DNA from: Polytrichum commune
Lineage: Eukaryota; Streptophyta; Polytrichopsida; Polytrichales; Polytrichaceae
Length of the DNA stretch: 60,000 nt
Direction: 5' to 3'
Assembly: GCA_950295325.1 (NCBI GenBank)
Contig: OX485808.1
Span: 39,888,527-39,948,526 of the forward strand
Shown here one piece after another: positions 35,085 through 48,100 of the stretch. Both the position numbers and the translations under genes were made by a program. The stretch's first letter is position 1; each line of letters starts with the position of its first letter. The notes beneath the pieces were generated by a model. It saw only the letters and a list, made by a program, of their open reading frames with translations, was not told the DNA's origin and searched no databases.

Positions 35085-37755
35085 ACAAATTGTTGACAAG
35101 AGAAGGCAGGGTTTTGACCGATGGATGAACTTATCCACCATCCATGACAATATTTGTTCACTTATTCATCATAATTGTCATCCAAAAAGTTACCATAGTG
35201 ACATAAAATACCATATGACACTACATATCATATTTAGTTTAGTTTAGCATGGATGCATGTATTTTAAAACAATCATGTAAAGCAGTATAATGAAATGACC
35301 CTCACTATCTTAAAGACTAAATGTGAACACGTATAATATGCTTGTGTTAGTTTCAAGATAGTTTCATTCTTATGTAATATGTTTGGCCACAATTATCACA
35401 TATTATTTTGTTGTTTTGTTTTGGTAACATATCTTCAAGATCATATGCAACATATAATATTGTTTTCATACTTGGAATATTCTCCATCAAATTTTGAACT
35501 CAAAATCATGTGGTTTCCTCGATATGATAAAAATGAACACAACTTTCCTTTGGATGGATGTTATCATCACATTATTCACATGGCTTGTCCAAGTAGTTCT
35601 GACAGACCTTGTCAACCCATGTATTTTCCACATTCAAACTAAATGTGGCCACTATTCGGGAATCATTCCCACGAATAAGGAGCCCCGCTAAATAACTTGC
35701 AATATATGAATAATGATATGATCTGCAAGTCCCTTCCAATGAATTTTATTCTGGAAGGAATGACTTGACAAATTATTAATTGTGTCATCTTAAGAGTAGG
35801 GTCACCTCACCTTTCAAAAGCACCTTATAAGTTTGATGCTCGATTCCCTTATGTAGCAGGTTTTATGAAAAAGAAAAAGTCTAGTGGTTCCAAACTTCAA
35901 GGGCGACTTGACATAGACAAGATGCTAGAGAATACGCCATTCATATCAATATATTCCTTGGGTGGGTGGACATTCCATGGACTACCTAAATGGCTATCTT
36001 CATGTAGTTAGATATGACAATCACGCGGAAGTAAAGTAACATGAACCACACGTACTTAGCATATTGTTGGAGGCTTGATGAATCAATGTGAGGCTTGAAG
36101 CCTCAAAGAGTTATGGACCATTGGTGCAACCCCAAGGTTTGGTACCTTCACAAGAAGGCAAAATAGTTGTGGCCGATGAAGATTTGGCATGTCCTCTTCC
36201 CAAGTGCTTGATATGAGAACTCACATATCCCAAAATTATTGTTTTGTCATGTGAGACCTTATTGTACTTCCACCGTAGGTGGTTCGACACTCCGCATGCC
36301 TCAAAAACGACACTAAAATAGATGCCAATCGTTGGGCATCTTATGTCGAATTCCAAGTTTTAGAATCACTTGTGATTGCCAAAACATGGAGAAGATATTA
36401 TTCCACACAAAGATCACCTATGTAGGTTTGTTCAAATTGATTGTAGACTAGTAATGCTAGAAGGAATGGGTCTTGAAGTCAAGTTTGTTATAGTTCATCG
36501 TCAACGATCATGGGTTAACATTAAATTGCAAGAATTGTGTGGAAGTTAGAAGAACATATCCTTCGACAAACTTTTGAAGCTTACTAGTAAAGTTGGGAAA
36601 GCACACAATGCCCAATCTCTCATGTGATGAACTTTGTGGGTTTATGCAACAATTATGATCACTTTCAACAAGGCTTTCCATGAGTTGTGGGAGGTCTAGA
36701 GAAGAAAATGCATTCTCAACATATTTTGGAACTCAATTGTGCGAAGAGAGCTTTCCTATTTGGAGTTGTCTTTCATTTTTATTTAAAATAAAATAAAAGC
36801 TCAAATATCAAGCACACCTTTATCTAAACATAGTTTATCATGGTGGTTGTTGATGCACCCATAAAGAAATGGGTTGACATAGCACATGCCCATCCATATT
36901 GCCATGGGGTCAAGGCATAGTATTTTTCTTGAGTAATATTATCTCTCGGGCAAATCTTACATTGGCAATGTTTCATTCTTATTATGTTACATTATGATAA
37001 CGAACCAATGCTGAGGCATTCGAATGTAAAAATGTACTATGTTCCCATTCGTTCCTTGAAATGCTCTCAATGATATTAAAAAAAGTAAGGTGAAAGTGTA
37101 TTTTGGTTCCACACAACGTTCCCCTTCATTTCAAGATTGCAATCGCCCCATGCATTATGCAAAATACTCCATATGACATTATAACACTTGTATAAAGAGT
37201 ATCAAACTTCATTACTGCGTTATTACACTAGTAACCTTCCAGTGCAACAAACAATTAGTGAGGTCACATCAAAATGTATTATCATTAACGTTCAATAATG
37301 TCAAAATACTAAATGTACGGGAGGCCCAAATCGGCCCCAAAAAACGTATAGGGGTTAAACCAATTTTCAAAGGTCGTCTTCAAATTTACTCGGTTGACAA
37401 GATTTATTTTATGCTCGCCAATGCCAAACACATTTATATGTTTGTGTTAATTTCCATATGAGCTTGATATGTGATCAAGGCGACCTAGTTAAGGTTGGCA
37501 TCATCTAATATTTTTTCATCTACTCAATGGATTAATTGGTGACTGATTTCAAAATAAGATATCTTAATAAGGTGACATGTAAATGAGTGCCTTACTTGCA
37601 TTGGGATCCGGGCCCACATCCCTTGTCGCACCTAAAGTATGGGTGTTAACCTTTAATGGGGACATGTTTAGTGGTTTGACTTGGGGATACGAGCGTTGAC
37701 TTATTTCGACTTGGGACTTCACGTGGCCTTCGCACTATATCATATCACTATAATA
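35085..37755. other. Gene-free block before the family-D MITE
   Basis: No long frame, no domain wording and no clear terminal repeats. Small frames at 35379-35691 and 36111-36356 appear random. Confidence 0.45.
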
Positions 37756-37759
37756 CTAA

Positions 37760-38310
37760 GGGCCGGTTTACATCATGGACCATGAAGTTGGATCATAGAA
37801 GATGGCCTTTTCTCACGGCCCGACTTGATGGTCCAACTTTCATGGTCCAATTTTAAAAGAATCAATTTATAAAGTTTTTGGGCCCCTCACTAGGTGTTAA
37901 CCGAGTGTGAACCAAGAGGAATGACCATGCACCAAAACATGAAAGTGTTGATTTTTTTTAATATGTGTCAAAAAAGGGCAATTTTGAAAAGAAGAAGAAG
38001 ATCAAGTTTGATCATTCACTTGTCTTCTCTTATCTTTATCTTCTCTTACCTAAGAAAAAAAATCATTAAATAAATATACCTTTTCCTACCAAAGCACCTC
38101 TTTTGCCTCTCCCATCAAAAAATTGGTTGGACCATGTCAATGAATAATGTAGACGTTTGAATACATATGTTGGGGATCTCAAATTCCATGGTCACTCTGA
38201 CATTTTTTCCCTTGGTGTATACCGAAGTGATCCCGGGACATGTTCAACAACCGATCCCAAATTTTACAAGTCCTTGGGACGACTTCATGGTCCATGGTGT
38301 AAACAACCCC
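37760..38310. mobile_element. Tourist-like MITE, family D
   Basis: The ends GGGCCGGTTTACATCATGG and the complement of CCATGGTGTAAACAACCCC match for about 29 bp with four changes, continuing through ACCATGAAGT. TAA flanks both sides exactly (37757-37759, 38311-38313). The 551-bp interior carries short A-rich and G-poor stretches and no gene. The terminus and TAA duplication fit PIF/Harbinger. Confidence 0.82.
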
Positions 38311-38707
38311 TAAGTACATGCATTAATGAATGACTCGAATGTATCAAGGAAGATATAAATGTTATCTCCACTGCACTTCAATTTAGCAAGGCACCTTTAT
38401 TCTATTACCATAAAAACTCATAGTTTATGTGCATAAAATAAAGAATGTAGATACCCCTACTTAATGAAAGAAATAACTGTGGCTATACTCTACCAAAAAA
38501 AAACATTCATCCACACATTCATTTGAGACAACAATTCCAATGGAACCAAGGTCTCCCCACGATTCCCATGAAGCACACAAGAGACTAAATTTCACAACTA
38601 CAAGAGGTAAAGGTAAAGGTGTTAGTATTTTTACACTAACCAACATTGAGCTTTGGAGCCATCTTTCATTGCGCATCTAACTTAGGAAAGAAGTGATACA
38701 TAAGTAT

Positions 38708-39035
38708 AAGGTAGATGTGTGTTATTTGGATACACTTCTCTTTGCACCCACTTCTTGTAGGATATGAAACATGAAATTAGTGCGAGATGACCAGTAAATC
38801 CAACCCATACATGCAGCCATTTGCTTCATAATTTATGGAGCTCATATAAATATCTTATACATTATCAAAGTGAAGATTCTTGTGCTTAATAAGAGGTTCT
38901 ATAAATCCCGAAACCATGTTGATCATTGACCTTAGAATGCTAGTATATTTTGAGCATGTGGTCCAATTTCTTTAATACGCATGTTTTTTGGTGTCCGATC
39001 CACACCTAACCACATACCACTCAAATATAGTTGTC
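38708..39035 (+). mobile_element. Family X element, copy 3
   Basis: Left end AAGGTAGATGTGTGTTATTT; interior GGATATGAAACATG, CATTATCAAAGTGAAGATTC and CCACATACCACTCAAATATA match copy 1. The right end is not clear. A second short family-X terminus in the opposite orientation lies at about 39374-39412 (GTGGGCCTTATGTGGTCACT). Confidence 0.6.
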
Positions 39036-39569
39036 CACATTATTGCTAGGTTTGAATTAGATACATTTATCTTGGCTACATAAGAGACGTATGATTTAGT
39101 GTTGCCCATACTAATTGTCTTGCAATCACTTGGTGCTACATGACAAGTCATGAAGATCACTTCAATTACCATGACACACCAATTAAATGTCACATTCTAT
39201 CAAATCTTTATTGTAGTTGCCCATGGAAGAGGTTCATATACAAATCAAAAAATGCAACATTAAGAATCCCTAAGTATGTGTACATTGTTGGAGACATTGG
39301 AATATTGGTCACTTGCGACAATCTACCTCCACGAACATGTATGAATGCCACCGTCATCACAATATATTTAAGGCATTGTGGGCCTTATGTGGTCACTCTT
39401 TCTTGAATTGGACACCTATAAATGAGTGATATTGGGGTTGGGCTCTATCGACGGAAGTAACTTTTTTTTACCCTAACAAAGATAGTGCATGTATGAGCCC
39501 AAAATGAGTGCTCATATTTGTTTTATGTTTAGAATTTATTTAGAATTGCATTTGAAGTGTTATTGAAAC

Positions 39570-40595
39570 AATCAAAAGTATAAAAAGAGTGAGGCTTGGT
39601 GTGGTTTATGTTTTAGGCCTTAAGCCTATTTTGTGTGGTTAAGTAGAAGCTTAGTGACATTAGGGAGTGTTGTGGTTAAGTGAGTAGTGTTTGATGAAGC
39701 AAGAGGAAGGGCCTTGGATTTAAATGTTTGAATTAGAACATGCTCTTGTTGGTTTAGAGGGTGAGGATTTTATGGATAGGATAAGGTCCTACTAAGTAGG
39801 AGAAGGTTAAGGGGTTTGTGGTCTTGGGTGTCCTCTCCTCTCATTCTTCTTCTTCTTCCTTTCCTCTCTCTCTCTCTCTCCCTCCTTCCCCTCTAGGAAC
39901 GTGAGCTCTTAGAGCTAGAAAATATGTGGGGATTAGGTAGTGGCTTAGTAGAATTAGTGGGTTTGGTTAGAGTAATTAGTTAGGGGGCTTGTTAGAAATC
40001 AAGTAGGTACGGATTTAATCAGCTGGGAGACTGCCTTCGGCAGCTGGAAGGTGGATGTTATCAGCTGGGAGACTGCTGGGCAGCTGGTAAGGGAATTTTA
40101 TCAGCTGGGAGACTGCATGCGGCAGCTGGAAGGTGGATGTTATCAACTGGGAGACTGCCTTCGGCAGCTGGTAGGTGGATCCTTAGCTAGTTGGGATTAG
40201 GAGAACGGGTTTAGAGTAGGGTTGCATACCTTAGAATAGTGTGGGATCTAGGCAATTGTCCAAGGGATTGAGATTGCAATAGTATGAAGGGAGGAGAAAC
40301 ATACGTCGAGTGTGACATTAGATTATGCTATAGCTAGTTAATAGAGTTAGCACATAATGTTAGTTAGATGATTAGTCATTAGCAAGTTGGTTGACCACTA
40401 GACATTATAAGGTGGCAATAGGAGATGGACTTGTGATTGAGTTGTGTGGAATTGTACTTGAGTACGCTAATAGCGCCATGATAGAGAAGAGTGTTTCTTA
40501 ACACTTGTAATCTTGTTATGGAATAAATTGGTGTGCACGAATTGATGAGAAATGTAATGAATTCTCACAAAGTGGTAAGAGGGAGCTATGTGAAA
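39570..40595 (+). mobile_element. Possible solo or broken LTR with primer-binding-like site
   Basis: A TATA-like TATAAAAAG (39579-39587), a long CT-rich tract (39834-39893), a polyadenylation-like AATAAA (40521-40526), an end in TCTCACA (about 40564-40570) and then TGGTAAGAGGGAGC (40574-40587) resembling the plant Met-tRNA primer site TGGTATCAGAGC. This order fits the 3-prime part of an LTR followed by a primer site. No gag-pol genes or second LTR are seen, so this is tentative. Confidence 0.3.
40019..40180 (+). repeat. Four-copy 40-42-bp hairpin tandem repeat
   Basis: Units start at 40019, 40061, 40101 and 40143. Each has TCAGCTGGGAGACTGC, a variable 4-7 base centre, GGCAGCTGG, then GGTGGATGTTA or similar. 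CAGCTG words and CTGCC/GGCAG arms let each unit form a short hairpin; the centre (CTTCGG, TGGG, ATGCGG) varies while the arms stay. Confidence 0.9.
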
Positions 40596-40599
40596 CGAA

Positions 40600-42420
40600 T
40601 GTGATACTCATTCCCTCACCCGGACTAGGACGCTTAAGGGTGTGTGGTTTGGCCTCACAACATGCATGAATTTCTAGCCTTAGGTTGAAAAGTTAAGAGA
40701 CTACTGCATTCACATACAAAGAGCAACCTCCCCCAATTATTCAAGCCTGAAACATCCCCTAAACCCTAATGGGACCTCGGGACAACCTTTTTTCTAGGCC
40801 CTATGGAGCCTAGGTTGCAAAATCAAATGGATATGAAAAAAGACACTATGAATATCCACTTTCACACATAGTAGTAACCAACCTATCCCAACAAGTAATC
40901 CACTGGTGCCATTTAGCGCCATTGTTATGGGCAGGGTGGGCTAATGTAGCCAATACTTGTGGAGAAGGCACTTCACTTGATACCAAGATCTGACACTTGG
41001 AAAACCAAAATGCCACCTTCATCACTTCATCCAATTTTTATGAGCGTTGTTGTTGGATGGAGAAACATATTTCATCATCATGGTTGCCTCCCTTTGCAAC
41101 ATTAATTTGCCTCCTTCGATTTCATGCTTCAAGCTTCTTTACCAATGTAACAATCCCCCCACCCTTTCATCGCCATGATGATTTTCATAGAGGTTGTCTT
41201 TCTCAATGTAACTATGTGAGGTTGTGAGGCTTGATCTTTGAGGCTTTCCCTTGAGCATATTGGTTTAGCTAGACTTGGAAGTTGGAGTTGTATTGGAGAT
41301 TGGAATTTGGAAGAAAATGGGTGGAGTGGGGGTGAAAATGCGGTTGAGGGGAGATCGAGATAAGAACAATGGACTGTGGCAACAATGATTTTAGGGAGCA
41401 TTTCTCCTTGCGTTTTCATGATTTTTGTTTGTGTTTTTGGTTGTATTCTCATTGTGATTGGATTTTGGAATATTGTTTTTGTTGCTTGGTCACAATCCTC
41501 TTTCAAACTCTTCACCCTCACCCTGTCTTTGTTGTTGTTACCATCCTCACTTTTGTGATTGCCTTTGTCATGATGGACCCTCACGCTCATTGTGCCCTCG
41601 ACCTTGTGCACTTGTTGTTCATCATCATCCTCATGCCTTTGCGCTCATGCGCTCTCCTTGCGCCCCTCATGCTCTTGCTCCTCCTCACACCTCATGTGCC
41701 CCCTCGCCTTCACATACCTTGAGGAGGCCATCATGCTACCATGCGCATTTTCCAGGCGACATAGTGAGGGTGTGCATGGACATTCTTTTTGGAGTTGTAT
41801 TTTGTCTCCTCCCGAAACGTCGATGACCAAGGGCCCTTGGACATGACTACCGCCATAAACAAGCTACATTTTTTGCATAGTTGATGCCTCTTTGAGTGCA
41901 TCCAAAGCTCCAAACTCAGATTGTAGCGCCTTGCTCGCACCAACATTGTTGTTAAATTAATATGTATAGGAAGATTGGGCATGTGCAATATGCATGTCTC
42001 AAAAGAAGTGGTGGATGATGTGATTGAAGTCGTAGACTTGTCCAAAGCAACGCCTAAGAAAAAAAATCCACCCTGAAGATGTCGAGCTTGAAAATGCCAA
42101 TATCCACCGTTAGGAAAAGATGATATGGGGGGATCACAACATTATAATTGATAAAGTTAGATGTTAGATATGCACTAGTATGCAAGATCCCCCTGTCACT
42201 ATGTAACCCAAATTTGACACACTCAAAAAACATGTAAGAAAAGGTTTTCACATAAGCACCTTCTTTATCTTGGGTTAAAGGTTGAAGATGTCTACACGTC
42301 CAAGAAGTGCAAGCATGTCAAGAATGTTGCCATGTTCAATGCCCAAAGCCTTCATTGCCCAACAATTCTTGAGCAAACACCTCCTCCTTCCTTTTTTTCC
42401 TTGCATTCTTGTTGCATTTT
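40600..42420. other. Gene-free block with low-complexity overlapping frames
   Basis: Long overlapping frames on both strands at 41129-41846 (up to 160 codons) arise from GC-biased, serine/leucine- and lysine-rich low complexity. No domain is recognised. Confidence 0.45.
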
Positions 42421-42426
42421 GTAAGC

Positions 42427-42494
<68 letters not shown>
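42427..42494. repeat. (TTG) microsatellite, 68 bp
   Basis: An uninterrupted run of about 22.7 TTG units just upstream of the hAT remnant. In other frames it reads as polyvaline or, on the minus strand, polyasparagine, but these are artefacts. Confidence 0.97.
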
Positions 42495-42599
42495 ACCTTG
42501 CAAATTTGTTGCCACCTCCATGCATGTTGCTAGAGTGTAGCTTGCTGCCACTTTAAAAACATGCTTATTGATTGGGTATAGCTTCATGTTTGTGCGGGT

Positions 42600-43800
42600 T
42601 TAGCGAGCCTTTAAGAGTGATCGTGCAAGAAGGGTGAACCAATATGCTTGTATGTTCCACCTTCTTAGCCATGGGAGGCCCATGCTAAAATATGAGGCAA
42701 TGCAAAACCCCTTGGAATTTGTGAAGGTGCCTCACTTGAGTGTGAAGCATTGATTAGATTATTCACGATGGTTGATAGCATAATGCTTGCATAGGGTTGT
42801 GCTAAGGAAAACTCATGAAGTTTTGGCGGATTCCATGTTTGTTGCAGTAACTTGTGATGACGTCACAACCATGGACAATCGATCATGAAATAGCATACAC
42901 GCTTATATTGTCACCAATCACTATCGTGAATCAATCATCAATTCATTGGATCGCCTCACAAAAGGCTCATCCGCAAGTAGGTTGGTTGTTAACATTGTTG
43001 ATGCACTGCAAGTTCATGGGGAATTGAGTGCTGAGGACATGAAGAATAAATTCCTCCCGTTCAGTGTAGATAAGGCTATTGTGTTTCAGGTTGTAATCTT
43101 CCATGATTTCACTTTGTTGATCTTGTGGTGTTCTTGATATTTTTGTTGGTATCTCAATGTTCTTGCTGGTCATTTGGTGTTAATGTTGGTATTATAGTCT
43201 TCATGTTCTTGTTGCTCTTCATGTTCCTCATGTGCAACCCCAATGCCACTCCTATTTGTCCTTGTGCATGGAGGTCGAGGTGGGTGACTAAAATCATGCA
43301 TGACACTACAACACCCCATATGCATGGGGTTCATTGTGGCAGCCACCGGACAAATCTAGCAGTCAAAGAGTTAAATCACTTACATGTGATTGCAAAAATT
43401 GAAAACCTCTTGCATTTGCTTCACAAAAAAATTTCAAGGTCACCAAAGCTCCACCTTGAGTTTACCATAATGTTAGAGATCATGTAGACCAAGGGTTTGA
43501 AAATCACACGGAATATCAAGAGATGGTGGCTTAGCATGATCTCTCGCGTAAAGAGAGTAATGTCCAAAAATCAGACTCTTGTCCACAAAATGCACATGGA
43601 CACCCTTGACACCACTACACCACATGCTTGATGAGATGCTGCAATATGCAATTATGAGGCTACTAGTTGATGTATCTATCCCCATAGAATTGTGTTGCAT
43701 TGTTCCCTTGTTGAAAACAATGCATACATGTAGTTCAAATTTTGGATATGACAAAACCCAAAGAAACACCCATGGAAGACTTAAAAGGTGAGTTTTTGAT
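42600..43800 (+). pseudogene. hAT-type transposase remnant (zinc-finger-862-like family)
   Basis: Recognisable blocks occur in order: RRVNQYACMFHLLSHGRPML (about 42629), VTCDDVTTMDN (42848), NIVDALQVHGELSAEDMKNK (about 42991), VFQ, then after about 170 foreign or intron-like bases HGVHCGSHRTNLAV (about 43322), LHLEFTIMLEIM, and NIKRWWLSMISRVKRVMSKN. These correspond to the hAT-like domain of ZNF862/C17orf113-type proteins (CDEVTT, GVHCxxHRTNLAV, SPKRHLEF, VKTRWxSML), widespread as transposons in plants and animals. Stop codons (for example TGA replacing a Trp codon after DNRS, TAG after LEIM) and the interruption make it dead. Terminal repeats were not found. Confidence 0.72.
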
Positions 43801-44289
43801 CAGCTAGGTGTCTCATATAAGTTTTATAATGACAATATTAGGTTTATTCAAATTATTTAGGACTTTGGTTGATCTTTTCTACGTTCAAAGCAAGAAGTTT
43901 AAGAGCCTCTCAACCCTAGTATATGCATTTGTGATTGTCTCTCGGTCTCACACTATTTTACCCATGCAATACCTTGGCAATAAGTTCATTTAAATCAGAC
44001 CTTGTGTCCGAGAGAACAAAATTTCCCTTGTTGCCAATATAATGAAAACTCTAATATATAAAAGCCAATGTGCTAAATACTTTGTATATGTAATAGCCAA
44101 AAGTTTAACACTATTTGTTCTCATATTCGCCTCAAATTTTATATTGGTTCTTGATATATAGCCACTCTGTATCATCCTAAGGGAACCTCATGGATCCAAT
44201 TTGCTAAGTTCTACAACACAATATCATAAAGAACACTAGAATAACCACTTTAAAAAGCCTTAAAAGTGACAACTTTACCTTAACAGTGG

Positions 44290-44870
44290 CCAACTTGTCA
44301 ATATTGCAATAAACCTAGAAAAAAGGTTGCCTTGGGGAGAAGGAAAATGAAAGTTTCTTATTGAGAGCTTCCACTCTAGTCATATTCATGAAAGACGACA
44401 ACAACTTGCAAATTGTTATATTCTTTTGACAAGGTTCTTTGGTTGAAGAATAAGTTGAAATCAAAATATAAATGAGGTCAAGTATGTGAGGGAATCCAAC
44501 TTACAATTCCATGCAATATCTAGCATTTTGAGCCACCAATTCTATACATGATTGCATATATATATATATGTTTCGAACCATGTTATAAGTACGTTTATAA
44601 ATATTTGCATTCATATTCTTATTTATGCTTTCATCACATGTCAAGACACAAGATGTTAAATTTACCTATGGATTGCATGTATCTAATCCTCAAGTGATTG
44701 GCAATAACTTCTCTTTTGATGTAAGCAACATTTGAGCATTGAAAAAAATTCATCTTAAGTCATCTCAAAGTTTTTGAGCGACAACCTCAAGGTGATTGCC
44801 ATTTGCAAAGTGAGTGTCTTACCAATGTCAATGACAAGCACATGGAAGTCTTACTTGGAAGGATAGGCCT
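44290..44870. repeat. Dispersed repeat family E, copy 1
   Basis: Collinear with 56890-57490: AATTCCATGCAATATCTAGC versus AATTCTATGCAATATCTAGA, GCATGTATCTAATCC versus GCATCTAATCC, AACATTTGAGCATT versus AATATTTGAGCATT, and CTTAAGTC near the end. Strongly diverged with indels. It lies between the hAT remnant and the LINE. Confidence 0.55.
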
Positions 44871-45139
44871 CACATGAGCATTATTTCTTGATTTCCACTC
44901 GGGCTGCATTGTTTTGGCCGGGTTGGTTGTAATTGAATTTTCAAATTGTGCCCAAAAGAAAAAGAAAAAGGAAAAAAGACAAGCATAGGGAAGTCTATTA
45001 TACCCTTGAGGTAATGAAATTTAGTTCATTGTGATACACATGCAATACTCGTTCTTATGCACTTGCTACATGACTTGATAGTGAGTGGCTAGTTCATTAG
45101 CTACCAAAGGTGACTAACAAGAGCATAAATTGAGGGCAT

Positions 45140-48100
45140 CCTTTACAATATAAGAAACCATTGCAATGTCAAAATTTCATTCGTTTCTTTAGTATGGGTG
45201 GGGCCAATGTAGTTGACTACCTCATAGATGATCCCAACTCCTTTCACAATTCTATCTTTGATTATTTCATAGGTAATAAACAACCCAATTTAGACTACTG
45301 CCATCTTTTATTTAAAATAGGTCATAATATAGGATGGAGGCTTACGGCTTTGTCTAGTCAAGGGGTGTAAGCATGGTAAAGTGGACCAAAAAGTGCTCTA
45401 GTATCTTAAACCATATATATTTTTGGATCAAACACATAAAAGTAATTGCAGAATGTTGTTTAAATTAAATTTTCTTCATGGTGATCTCTATTGTTGTGCT
45501 AGGTACTCAAATGTAGAAAACCAAGATGAGATCTTCAAAACTGTTCATCAAAAGTAATGTTAAAAACAAATATGGCTAGACTTGGTTTTGGATGTAATTT
45601 TCATGACCTCAACTATTTTTAACTTGATTTTTATTTTCATACTTGTAGAAAATCATCAATTTAATGTAATTTTGTGACATTTTAAACAAAATTTTGACAA
45701 TCACTTGTTCAATATCTCTACTTGCACACCCACTTGCACCGTCTTCTAAAACATGTAGATTTTGTTTAGATTGTTTTTGTCAACATAAACAACTTCGCTT
45801 TGTAGACCAATATAATTTAAAATATTCATGATCTTTTTTCTTTAAAATAAATCAAAGTTAGTATTATGTTTTGAATCAACTGAACTTGAACTTGTGCAAG
45901 GATCAAAAGTTGTCTACTTTACTATGCTTGCACCCCAAGGTCAAATTCTCTGTCCCAATCCTAAGAAGGCAACCAATATTCTCAATGTCAAACAAGAACT
46001 CACTCTTGTGCTAGGCAAGACATACACTTGATACTGCACGTAGCTCAACCTATCTTCTCTAAAAAACTAGGTAGCAAACAAGAGGCAAACCGACCAACAC
46101 ACGGTTTAAAAGATATTGTCGAGAAGCCTGCCAGAAACGTCTATATAATGTTAAACTCCAGTCACTCGAACAATACCTCTAGAATGGCTTTTAAAAATAC
46201 CACATGATGACCCAATATAAGAACTGCTCGTACCTTTAGCACAAAAAGGTCTACATCTTCTTCTCAAAAACGACCCAAAATTATTTTGGAAAAACTATGA
46301 AGAAAAAGATGATTTGACACTCTCATTTACACCACAAGAAGCCGTAAATGATTGGGGAAGGCTACATACCTCACGACGAAGTATCATTGATCATTTTGTT
46401 CTAAACATTCAACTTCGTGATGTTTTACATCAAGGGAAAAATGGCCCAATATGAAAGATTTAGCAAATTACAAGATTGGTGATATCCATGGGTTGAAACT
46501 AGAGTACTAAAATGGTTGCAAACGCTTCGTGTGAACTAATTTAATTTGGTGGCTAAAGAAGGTTTATCAACTTCATGGACTACCATTATCATTCAAATGA
46601 TCTTCAAATATGATGAAAATACTCCTTGGGGAACTATAGGACCATAAATGCTAGGAACGATCTTTGGCTAACTTTGTTGCTCTATTTTAGAGAAGATAAT
46701 TAATTGATGGGTGAATTTGAAAGGGATCAAAGCGAGAGGACAAGTAGGTTTCATGGAATGTAGATTCATTTGGACCAAATCCTCACATTACATACTCTAA
46801 CCAAACAAGAAGTATTTGCAGGTCGATGTCTCAATTCTTGATTTGTTGATTTCAAAAAAGTTTTTGACACAGTCCCACGTGACAAGCTTTGGGCACGCCT
46901 CCAATGATTATGTGTACCACCTCATTTACAACATGTTGTAAAAGCCGTGGACACCGCAATCTACGCAAAAGTTCAAATAGATGGCGACAAAGATGGAGAA
47001 ATTATGTCTGACATTGGTGTTAAACAAGGTTGTCCCCTCTCTCCCACATTGTTTGGCTTGTACATTGTTGAACTTGAAACATACTTGGATGAGATCGACA
47101 AAGATTCTCGATGTTTATTTACCACGGTGGTTGCCATTCTTCTTTATGTTGAAAATGATGTTCTACTATCTAAATTTGGAGCATGCCTACAAAGACTTTT
47201 GAACAAGCTATATGAGTTTTGCGTTTCTTCTAGCCTTGAAATCAATTTATCTAAGACTAAAATCATGATATTTGGCTGTAACATAGGAAATTAAACTAAA
47301 AGGCATTTTATCTAGACAAGGACCGAATTGAGATAACCCATGCATACAAATACCTTGGATGATTTTTATTCACATGGATACTTTGAGCCATCTGGTAAAA
47401 GAATACGAATCACAAATATGTAAGCCTTGATGGGCAGTAGTAAGAGTCACATGTTGGGAACTCAAATCCCATTTTCTCAAGGCTTTGGTGCTTCCAACTG
47501 TCACACATGGCAGTGAAATTTGGGGAGGTGGCTTGAAAACTCTCATTGGAAGGTTTTCAAGAGGGCATGAAGATGCATATAATGTCTCACGTCAAAGTGT
47601 GTTCATTGACTACCTATCATATTTTGTTGGCCAAATTTGAAGAACTTCCCATAGAATTACACTCTCTCAAGCTCTCTATAGGCTTTCAACAACAACTCAT
47701 CCACCTATCCCCCTTTTGGTTATCAGTAAAACAACCTCACTTTCCCAACACCTGGTTGGACATGGATTTAACACCCAACACAAATCGACAACCATGTGGA
47801 AGACATCATGGGGTCTATCTCACTAGGATACCCATGACAATCCAACAACATCTAAAATAACAATATGTTGATATTAAGGAGGTCTTTCTTGCTGAAAAAT
47901 GGAACTCTTTCCATCTTTTAGGAAAAAAATTAGGTTACCTCCACCTCAAGGGTTTTCTCAAATACGATTGTGAACCGCACTTGAAGCAACCATTGACACC
48001 ACCATAATGCAAGATCATTGTTGCATAATGCACTTCAAACCATAGATTAGCCATTGCAACTGGACAATGGTCAAGTATCCCTATCACTAGAGATACTAGA

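Noticed and set aside
41129-41846. Overlapping frames of up to 160 codons
   Set aside because: They overlap on both strands and are low complexity with no domain. No splice or promoter context supports them.
42282-42587. Frames with polyvaline or polyasparagine tracts
   Set aside because: Produced by the TTG microsatellite; no conserved sequence around it.
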